Origin: Cryptomeria japonica
Taxonomy: Eukaryota; Streptophyta; Pinopsida; Cupressales; Cupressaceae
Assembly (NCBI RefSeq): GCF_030272615.1
Contig: NC_081406.1
Coordinates: forward strand, 479,976,900-480,040,899
Length of the DNA: 64,000 nucleotides
Reading direction: 5' to 3'
Below the pieces are notes generated by a model, which had not been told where the DNA came from, ran no database searches, and was given only the letters and a program-made list of their open reading frames with translations. How positions within the stretch are numbered: the first letter of the stretch is position 1; the number at the start of each line of letters is the position of its first letter. The position numbers and the translations under genes are program-made. Below, one piece after another: positions 55,513-64,000 of this stretch.

Positions 55513-56247
55513 TTGAAACTCAATAAAATGAGTCCTTCAAGTGCTCAACCCTCAACTTCAAAAAGAACATTAGATGAAGACTTTCTCATTCAATTTCAAG
55601 GATCTTCTAGAAGACTAGTAAATGTCCATGGTTCAGATGGTATTGCAGATAGGTTGCTTGTTAGTGTAGGATGGTGCAGGATGCAAATATTCGTGTTATT
55701 GGGTGGTCTCTATTTGAGTCTTGGTATAGGAAAAGGCAATCCCAAGCTCCTTTGTCAACTGCTTGGTTTTTTAGATTTGGCTAAGGTCATGGTGCCAAAT
55801 ATTTTTGTAGATGCTAACTTCATTAGATTAGTAGCCAAACGATTTGATGCACAAAATAAAATGGTGTTGGACCACAATGGAGGAGAGTTAATTAGTTTGG
55901 CAAAAGAATACATTTTTCAGGGTCGTCAGGTTGAGCCTAGCCACCAATCATGGCATCAATTTTGAGGCTTTCAAGGAGAAATATCAGTTGAAGAAGAGCA
56001 GCTACAAAAACGTGCTTCTTCCCAAGCATAGGTTGAGAGGGTTGTATAAGAAGCCTATCAAAATTACTTAAAATGAAGTAGAGCCTCTTAGTATTGATCC
56101 ATTTGAGGACTACTTTAAAGACTTATCATACTTTGTGTTAGGTCTTGGGAGAAGACGCTGAAGCAAAAATTGCCTATCCCTATTATGTATATGGCTGTAG
56201 ATATTCAGGATCTAATGGCAAACAGTGAATATGACTATGCTACATAT
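55513..56247 (+). pseudogene. N-terminal part of an unidentified retroelement-type ORF, cut by element B
   Basis: Opens with a Ser/Thr-rich leader and runs 150 codons to a frameshift near 55955. It then continues in other frames (KSSYKNVLLPKHRLRGLY, SIDPFEDYFKDLSYF, LPIPIMYMAVDIQDLMANSE) up to 56247, where element B begins. Overall style resembles retroelement accessory proteins, but I do not recognise it. A hydrophobic stretch near residues 58-72 is a possible membrane or core segment. Confidence 0.5.
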
Positions 56248-58200
56248 TGTTGATGTGTTTTTTAGACACCTCAAACACAGAATAAAATACCAAAAGTATT
56301 CTATCCTCTCTTGATCAAAATCCTCTTGGATGCTAAATGATGTGATCAACCAAGACGATTCCAAGGTTTCTATAGTCAGGTCATGACATGTGGATAGCTC
56401 AATTGATCGATGTGATTGTTGGTAATCCAAGGGGCCTTACGTATATGTTTCTTAAGAAATATTACTTAGTTTCAAGGAATGCTTTTCAAATGATTTGCAA
56501 TATGGCTCTCTTATTATTACTAATAGATAATTGATAAAAAAAATGCAAAAGTTGAAAGGTTTGAGGGATACTAAACTACTCTAAGAATGCAAGGACGAAG
56601 GACAATTTCGATGGAACTCTACTAGTCTTTGCTTTGACATACAAGAACAACTCCACAAAGGCTAATGCAATCTTCTAAGGAAATTAAATGATTTTCAAAT
56701 TACTACCAAACAAAGACACCATTATTTGAATGCATGCCAATGATTGAATAATAATTGAACTTAAGCTCATTCAAGAATTCTAGTTGACCACACAAGGCAA
56801 ACTTACAATCAGCAAATCACTAGTGGTATGGATATAGGAGTTTCACCATGAATCATACACAACGTTCTATCATTCAACTAAGATAATTAAAAAAAAATCA
56901 AATTTGAATTGAGAAGATGAATAACCATGCAAATGCTCCAAAGATTGAATAGAAAACACCACACTTCAATGTCTTTATTAATCCAACAGCAAAATAGCAA
57001 CAATTGTTCAAGTCTATCTCATATCCTTTACAAAATGAAAAATGGCAGCTTATATAGAGCTCCAAAAATAAAATAAAGGGCCAAGATTGCCCTAAAATGA
57101 ACGTCTAAGATTAAAACCCTAATTAGGGTTAGTTGTAACCAAGGTTGTAAATATCGGCAGAAAATCGTGAAAATCGCGATATATCCCGAGTCATTAAACC
57201 CGTCGATTTTATCGTGCAAAAAATCGAAACGATTTTTTCATAAAAATCTTGCATCGTTTAACTAAAAATCGCGCGCCTAAAACGACGGAACCTTAAAAAG
57301 TAAAAAAGTTGAAGTTAAAAACAAAAAAAGAGGCGAAATCGGAAATCCGCCTCACACGGTGTTCGAATTAGAGTTTTTGCCCCCACAAACCTGCTGAAAG
57401 GTGCCACGAACAATGGTATGATTGCAAGAGACGCCGTCGATCTGATGAAAACCGCAGCAAAAAATGCCTTGGGAGATTTTCGCAACCCTAACGCAATGTA
57501 TAGCCAAAGATATATTAAATAATAAATACATTATAAGCTCACGGGAAACTTCATCGCAATCTTAACATGTATTTATTATTTAATATATAATATGTAATGT
57601 ATTTACTATTTATTATTTTTATATTAATAAGTTAAAAAAATAAAATTTTAAACAATTTAAATTATAATGTTTTTAAAATTTATTGTAATGTATAAAAAAA
57701 ATCATTATATAGTTTTATTTTTAATAATTTTAATATAATATATGTAAAATATTTATATTAGTTTTTAAATTTGATATAATATTATTTTATTTTAATAAAT
57801 AATAAATTTCATCATTTTATTTCAAATCTATTTTATTTTATTATATTATTTCAAATTAATTTTAAAATGTTAAATTATTTTGACAATTTAATTAGTTTAT
57901 TTATATATTTACTGTATACATGTGTTTTTAAAAATATTTTAAGAAATTATATATTTTCAAATGTTCGATAATTTTGCCGATTTATTGCTGATTTTTAAAA
58001 AATTTTCGGCCAAAAGATTTATTGCCGATTAAGATATTTACATCTTTGGTTGTAACCAACCAACCAACTTCAAATTTAACCAATAGAAAACATCTTTCTG
58101 GCACGAACTTTGAGGAAGATTCCTCCAATAGGAAAATTATCATCACATGGAATCACAACAAACTTTCTTCTAGAAGCTCATTCCCTTGATCCTTCTCTTT
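56248..58200 (-). repeat. LTR-like 3' end of element B
   Basis: Aligns with the ends of A and C. TATA-like sequence (minus strand of AGCTTATATAGAGC) near 57050, about 800 bp from the end. The 5' border lies somewhere between 58050 and 58420. About 907 bp of it is the inserted DNA transposon. Confidence 0.6.
57141..58048. mobile_element. 0.9-kb Mutator-like non-autonomous transposon, TSD GTTGTAACC(A)
   Basis: Ends AAGGTTGTAAATATC and, complemented, CAAAGATGTAAATATC, continuing into GGCA. GTTGTAACC(A) is repeated on both sides (57132-57141 and 58049-58058); 9-10 bases is typical of Mutator-like elements. The interior is extremely AT-rich with many AAATCG/CGATTT words near both ends. No transposase. 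Confidence 0.75.
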
Positions 58201-58427
58201 GATGGCAAATGCAACGAATCTAGACATCACTGCGTTGAGCTCCTCCATGGACAGGCTAGGCATGTTGTCAAGTTTGAACTCAGTGATCTCTAATGTGTCA
58301 GCACGAGTGGCAAAGACTTTTTGCCATTCTACCTCCTGTTTTCAAAATACTCCCATGAAGACCATGAATGAACATACTCTACTCAAAACAGCATCTGAGA
58401 AACCTGTGGGTGAGAAGAAGATAGACT

Positions 58428-61384
58428 TTACTTTGTTATGTAGTTCATCAACATTAAAGTTGTCCTCATCAAACATGTCTTGTAGAAATACTTCCCTAGT
58501 TGAGGTGATGAACTGAATTCAAATTGTTTCTCCATCTTGATGCAATCATCTCTTGTCTTATCAAGAATTTCTTTCCTTGTCATCAAAACACAATGCCATC
58601 TATTAAAGTCATATACTGCTTTTGCTTCCATTACTCCACCATCTATTAGTAGTTGTTTAGGAGCTTCTTTCAACACTTGGAAACACGGTATGGTCTTGCC
58701 TTTGATAAACTGAAATTCTTCCCACATCTCTATGATTTTTTGAATCCCACATAAGAATGTGGTAACCCTCTCATATGTTTGCATGAATTCATGAGTAAAT
58801 GCACTAGCTTGTTGGAAAGCATTTTCAATCTATGTTTTGGTAGTTTGTGCTATCAATCTGGTTTCTTCTACTCTTTCAACTGCTTCTTTGGAGAGTATCT
58901 GAGGTGGGGAAGGTGTATCTTCTTCTTGCTGGGATGACATATGATGGATATAATCCATCAATTGCTTGTTCTCCTCCTTCAATTGTTTCTTTTTTCTGAC
59001 CTATATCCTCAACTGTTCTTCCATATTAGAGGCTAATCCTCCAAATTCCTCAACTACTTGAGTTGGAGTGATAGGACCAATGTCTATTTCCCTCATATCA
59101 CAATCTTCTGCTGTGATCTGATCTCTTGGTTTATCAAATTTGGGAATAGCCACTTGTACTACTCGAGAGCCAGAAGCTTCATTCACAATTCACAATTCTG
59201 GAGTATTTCTTAGGCTTCTTTTCCTTATTCAGTTCTACTCTTGCAAGCAAAGTATCTAGATCTCTTACCTCATCAACTATTGTCACTGTTTTCTTCTTCA
59301 TTCTTTCTTTCAACCATTCGGGCACTTGGTTGTTTTGATCATCTTTCTCTTCTAATCCAGATTGTTGCTGATTTCCTTCGGAGCTGTGATTGTGTCTTCA
59401 TGAGGCTCTTGATTCTGATCATCAACATCCATGCCTTGTACCTTCTCAACTGTATTGAATTGCTGATCATAAATAGGCTTTTCATCACAAGGTGGTGAAT
59501 TAACTTCTTCATCATCTTGCTGATTGGTATCACTAGATTCATTGACACTTCTTCTATCTTGTACATTCTGAGTGATCCCTTCATCTTCTTGTGAGATGTA
59601 TTTTCCTTCTGAAGTTGCATTCATGTCTACAAAGATATTTACTTCCCTCTCGGAAGGAGTGCTAGTAGTAGATGGAGTACTTGCTGACCTCTGTTTCTTT
59701 CGCTGAGTTGGATCATCATTCACTCCCTTTCTTTTCTTTCTTTGGGCTTGTGAACTTTTGGGAATGTCTTGCTGGCTTCTCTCCTCTTGTGTGTTTGTCT
59801 CATTTCCCGTGCTTTCATCCTTAGATTCTTCTGAATTATCATACTGGTAAGATGATGTTTCTTCATTATCCATTCGATCATATGTTGGAGTGATGCCCTT
59901 TGCTCTTAGCTTATTAGCTTGATAAAGTAACTTTTTAGTGTTGTCTAGCACTATTTGACTGATTACTTCTGGTTGAGTGACTTCAGGAGTGAACCAATCT
60001 AATGATGAAAGAGGCTTGTCCTTCTACTTTCTATGATATGGCAATATTACATCTTCATCCCCTTCAATTTGATCTGGTACTCGCAACACTTTTGTTTGTC
60101 TGATCAGCTTAAGAGATAGTCTTGAATATGCCTTTTCTCTTATCTCAAAATCATCAGCTGCATTAGCCCAATGGTCTTCAACATGCATGAAATAATGAAA
60201 TCTTTCTTTATTTACTGTCCCGATGTTGTGATAAGGATCAAAATTGCTTCTTGAGGTTTGAGTCCTGAGATTGTAGTATTGTAGCTCTTCTTCTGATCCT
60301 TGTGCTGCTGAAAGGGTGGAGCATGTTTCAAGTGATTTTCCTACCATGATTGGGAAGGTGGTTTTAGCTTTCTTCTTTCTCTTCTCAATTGCATCAAACT
60401 CTAATAATTGCCTAGACACTTCTAATGACACCATTCTATCAATAGGATATCTAGGAAGACAATAGGCATAAGAGGAGCATCCTTGTATTCTCAAATAAGT
60501 GAATTTTGGGATTTGAGTATACCAAAAACCATATTTCTTCACTAACTTCATAGACTCCTTAGATAACCTAATATGAGTGCCTCAACTGGTGCTCTACAAT
60601 TCAATCCCTTGTATTTACCATATCTAGCAAAAATGTATACCAAATATGAACTCATATAGAAAGTTTTCGTTTGTTTCACATTCTTCAACTGTTCATGTAG
60701 ATTATCATTTACTAACCTTGCCCAATTGATGATGTTAGCTCCCTTAGTGACTTCTTCGATGTAGTACCACACCCAAGGTTCATATGATGTAGCTTGAGGT
60801 GATCCCATGACCCTGTTTAGCATCATCAGAAGTTCAACTAACCCTTCCTTGAAGTCTGATTTGAAAAGTGTCTTCTTTGGTAGCCTAGTGTGACTTTTCC
60901 TAGGCTCTATGAACCAATTCTTGTTGAGGATGTCATCACACACTTTGGGTTTGCTTTCATATAAGGCTAATGCATCATCCTCTCTTTTGCAAACCATTGT
61001 TTCATATATAGGTACATTAAATACCTCAGCCACTGATAACTCCGTGAAATATACCATCTTTCTGCCATCTGGTGCTACAATTTTCCTCTACTCAGGGTTT
61101 TAATGCCTATCACATTCGAGGATCAGCTCACTACATTGGACTGCCGGTGGAAAGCAAGCTATATGAGAGATGCCATTCCTTATGAGCTTCTTCACTATTT
61201 TGGAGGTGTTGTATTTGCCTTTCCCGAACACTCGATTTCGGAAGTCGTCAATATTTGTTTGCCCAAAGTTAGTATCACCAATCTTTTGCCATCTGGAGGT
61301 GAGCTTAGTTTCAAAGAGTACACCTTTGAATTCATTCCTCATTTGAGCTTTCCTCTTTTTCCCCTTGTTCTTTTCTCCAGACAT
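58428..61384 (-). pseudogene. decayed homologue of the 1211-residue protein
   Basis: Minus-strand pieces align in order with the protein at 30705-34340. 61384-61100 has IGDTNFGQTNIDDFRNRVFG (cf. IGDTNLGHIDIQDFRNRVFS). 61057-60548 has LLMMLNRVMGSP and INWARLVNDNLHEQL, then YMSSYLVYIFARYG. 60551-60024 has YGFWYTQIPKFTYLRIQG. 59951-59352 is the acidic/basic linker with a KKRKG patch. 59186-59001 has FDKPRDQITAEDCDM. 58784-58428 is the C-terminal helical part. Frameshifts and stops separate the pieces. The two copies together delimit an N-terminal folded region, a disordered linker, a KP-DQIT motif and a coiled-coil C-terminus. Confidence 0.8.
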
Positions 61385-61483
61385 TTACCTACAAACAAGA
61401 TACTTATATCACAAAATAGGTGTAGGTTTCAGTTTTTGTGTTTAATTGATGTAGAATCAGGTTTTATCCTTAATATTTTAGCT

Positions 61484-64000
61484 AAGTTACCGGTTCGGGT
61501 TCGGAGAACCCGGTACGCCGGTATGGCAAAATTTGGAAAAGGGGTTGGGTTCGTTTGAGTTCGTTAGTACAAAAGCATGTAAATTATATATATATATTTT
61601 GATATTTGTGAAGCCTATAAGCATGAATTAAAATTTGCATGTAACATAGCATCATATAAACAACAAAACAAACATAAGCTTGTAATCATAGCATCATGAT
61701 GATACCATAATAGCATCATATACATCAAGTTTAATATCAAAATGACAAAATATTCAAGTAATATCAAAATGACAAAATATTCAAGTATCATTGTTTCAAC
61801 TTTCAACAATATAAAGTTTAATCATCAAATGAATCATCTAATTCATCCCCTCCCCCACCTCCTCCTCATTGACATTGACATTAGATGAGTCAATGCCACT
61901 TGCACTATAAGTTGGCTTGATTTCCGAGTCATCAAGTGTCAATGCAAGAAGCTAAGAAGCAGGAGCATCCAAATCAGTATGCTCTAGCTCTATATCCCAC
62001 ATCTTCGTTTCCCCTTGTGTGTAGTCACATTGTTTGTGTGAAAGAAGACGTAGGTTGGAATGCACATATACTAAATTCTCCGCTATTTTTGATAGCAGCC
62101 TATTGTGCTTTACTGAGTGGATGAAAGAGTATGTGCTCCAATTTCTTTCTGAAGCAGATGAACTAGAAACCTATGAAGACAAAGTAAACAATTAAAGTTA
62201 TACATTAATAAAAGTAAAATTACTAGCACCCTATGAAGACAAAGTAAACTATAAATAAACTAAAACTTGTAAATTTAAAATTTTAATTAATTAAACTTAC
62301 TTGTGATAAAACTTTTATAGCAAGGGGTTGTAGGTGTTGGAAGCATGTGCCATGGAAGTACCACCAGCTATGAGTCCTTTTTGGATCTATGACGAAGTGC
62401 ATCAACACTTCCATTCCCATTTGCGAATTCTATGAACTCATTTGTAACAACATCTCGCAAATCATCATCAGGATATAGTCTAAGAAATGCTGCGTTGTAC
62501 CCATCAGATACTTCTAGATCTCTCCATGGTGGAATCCTTCCTGGTTTATCAAGAAACTGATTGCTATAGTACTTAGGTGTCAAGACATAGGCAAGAAGAT
62601 GCAAAGGAGTGGTCATCTTATTCCACCTTTCTACAATAATTGCTTCCAGTTCTTTGAAGAATTTCTCCTGGGGGTCATTCTCTTTTTCATTTATAGTGAC
62701 CTTTATTTTTTCAAGCATTGAGTCAATGCCATCATAAATCTCACCTATGCAAGGCCTATCCATTTTTGTATAGCGAATCATGCTCATGATGGGCTCAGTG
62801 ATACTTAGGAGATATGTAACAAGATCCCACCATTTCTCATTCAATATTCTCTCTCTAATTTTTTCTGCCCTCTCAGTGCTACTCTCCTTCTATACAACCC
62901 AATTGGTGCTGATCACCATATTGCATAGTGCCACTCTAACTTTCACAAGTCGTCTTAAGATGATTGTGTTTGATGCAAAACGGGTCTCAGCAACCTATAA
63001 CACAAATTATTAATTAATGCCAAATGATTAAAAAATGAAGCCAAACTTTAAAGAAGAATACACAATATTAGCTTACACAATGATATTATGAACATTGAAA
63101 ATTAAAAAAATCAGAAAATGTAAAATTAAATTACTATTTCACTTACCTTCAATAGCTCCAAATTCGAATAGGTTCTAAAAATCCCTTGAGACATGCGGTG
63201 GTTTGTGATGAACATCTGGATGTCCTCAACCTTTGCATACACATCTCTGATCTATTTTATTTTTTGCCCAATCCTTTGTAGCATAAGATTGAGTGAATGT
63301 ACCGCACAAGGTGTCCAAAAGATGTGATCATAGCGTTGCTCAACCAACAAACCAACAACTCTACAATTTTTTGCATTGTCCGTTATGACTTGGACAACAT
63401 TGCGAGGTCCCACTGACTCAATGGCGGAGATGAGAATTTCTGCAATAAATTGGCCATCTTTTATTTGGCCCTCACAATCCACAGCTTTCAAAAACATTGC
63501 CCCTTTAGGGGACACCGCTATGACATTGATCAAGGGACGTTTTTTAGCATCTTTCTACCCATCTGAAACAATTGTTACACCTGTCTCAACCCATGAATCC
63601 CTTATGGGTTTCAATGCATCTTCAACCCTCTTCACCTTTTTCCAATAATGTTCCACATACCTTTTCATAACCTGGGCCCTTATACCCTCTTGGAGCCTCA
63701 TTAACACTTTTTATCATTTGCTTCCAATATGGGGAGCAAACAACATTGAAAGACAACCCATTTGCATAAATGCTCCTTACTATATCTTCGTCAGCAATGT
63801 CTCTACTTTCATTTTGGAATGCGGTTTCTAAAGGCCCCTTTGTTCTTTTGCGTGTCAAGGGTGGTTCATTTTTAGGTTCATTTGTGGCAAAGAAGGTGGT
63901 CTTCTACTACAATATTGGGAATAGAAGAGGCTTGCATTCCCTTTGTTTTCTTTGATGCGGTTTGGTTTAATCTACGGGCTTCTCTCTCTTCTACCCCCTC
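61484..64000 (-). mobile_element. hAT-type transposon, right end outside window
   Basis: Transposase occupies 64000 down to about 61840. The left end may be at about 61484, where TAAGTTACCGGTTCGGG is followed by clustered CGGTTCGG/CCCGGTACGCCGG words typical of subterminal repeats. A duplication could not be verified and the other end is outside. 61565-61840 is AT-rich 3' flank with repeated AATATCAAAATGACAAAATA words. Confidence 0.6.
61840..63990 (-). pseudogene. hAT transposase (DUF659 region, catalytic core part, dimerisation domain), lightly broken
   Basis: On the minus strand: GPLETAFQNESRDIADEDIV, NVVCSPYWKQMIKSVNEAP, INVIAVSPKGAMFLKAVD, NVVQVITDNAKNCR and HIFWTPCAVHSLNLML (RNase H-like catalytic region). 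An intron lies at 62995-63146. Then ILNEKWWDLVTYLLSITEPI to HLLAYVLTPKYYS, and the dimerisation domain (SWWYFHGTCFQHLQPLAIKV) with a second intron at 62171-62300, then SSSSASERNWSTYSFIHSVK. Lesions: a stop near 62888, a frameshift near 62395, a stop near 61950, and stop/frameshift damage around 63240, 63555 and 63620. The BED finger should lie beyond the window. It is better preserved than the copy at 49765-51754. Confidence 0.85.

Larger units (their letters stand above)
56248..61484 (-). mobile_element. element B: decayed relative of element A
   Basis: On the minus strand it has the same order as A: large ORF (61384 to about 58428), then an LTR-like 3' end finishing CACATCAACA at 56248. A small DNA transposon (57141-58048) is inserted in the LTR. 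The 5' part is missing: only about 100 bp precede the ORF start before sequence that looks like the end of the hAT element. The expected 5-bp partner of CATAT (56243-56247) was not found. Confidence 0.7.

Noticed and set aside
56248-61484. Interpretation of the A/B ORF as an antisense extra ORF of a plus-strand Tat-like element whose LTR starts TGTTGATG at 56248
   Set aside because: TATA-like sequences in A, B and C point the other way, making the CATCAACA end the 3' end of the LTR and the ORF sense. Kept as a possibility only.
38013-64000. Exon 3 of the GTG/COLD1-like gene
   Set aside because: Looked for the conserved blocks that follow exon 2 and found none; presumed beyond the window.

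Overview
The window looks like nuclear DNA of a large-genome seed plant. A conifer or other gymnosperm is most likely, though this is inferred from style and not proven. It is AT-rich and dominated by nested Copia and Ty3/gypsy LTR retrotransposons, solo LTRs, hAT transposase relics and small DNA transposons. Only one recognisable host gene is present, and its introns are enormous. There is nothing prokaryotic and no CRISPR array.

The host gene is on the + strand. Exon 1 (16333-16547) and exon 2 (37912-38012) join in frame and encode the N-terminus of a GTG1/GTG2/COLD1-type membrane protein (GPCR-type G protein / Golgi pH regulator family). Intron 1 is 21,364 bp. Intron 2 starts at 38013 and I find no exon 3 before 64000, so it appears to exceed 25.9 kb. 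Almost everything from 16.5 kb onward is therefore probably intronic.

Layout. 1-3251: 3' end of a Copia-like element, with a decayed accessory ORF, polypurine tract and LTR. 3532-10992: minus-strand Copia deletion derivative (LTR, gag, no pol, LTR; TSD GTTAG) that split an older coiled-coil ORF (3340-3531 plus 10998-11515). 11516-16172: AT-rich, no gene. 16333 onward: host gene. Inside intron 1: four tRNA-like units (about 17.25-17.64 kb); a solo LTR 19232-20734 (TSD ACAAG); a complete but decayed chromovirus 21501-28589 (TSD TAAAA); and a probable solo LTR 28981-37729 interrupted by a 7.07-kb element 29591-36658 (TSD CGTTC) that carries an intact 1211-codon ORF. Inside intron 2: a Copia polyprotein in two pieces (38687-40360 and 48609-49750), separated by a solo LTR (TSD ACATT), a truncated gypsy gag-pol (40361-44459) and a 4.1-kb segment with 17 palindromic repeats plus an LTR-like end (44460-48608). 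Then come a hAT relic (about 49760-51754) with nested elements, microsatellites, a decayed ORF (55513-56247), a decayed relative of the 1211-codon element (56248 to about 61480), and a second hAT transposase running off the right edge.

The most unusual content is an element family defined here by three members: A 29591-36658, B from 56248, and C ending at 48608. Their LTR-like 3' ends align. A and B encode the same large protein of uncertain function. A and C carry arrays of short perfect or near-perfect palindromes of unrelated sequence. These elements show no gag, protease, RT or integrase, so they are presumably mobilised by another element. All boundaries and TSDs were read by eye from the sequence; homology statements come from motif recognition, not database searches.
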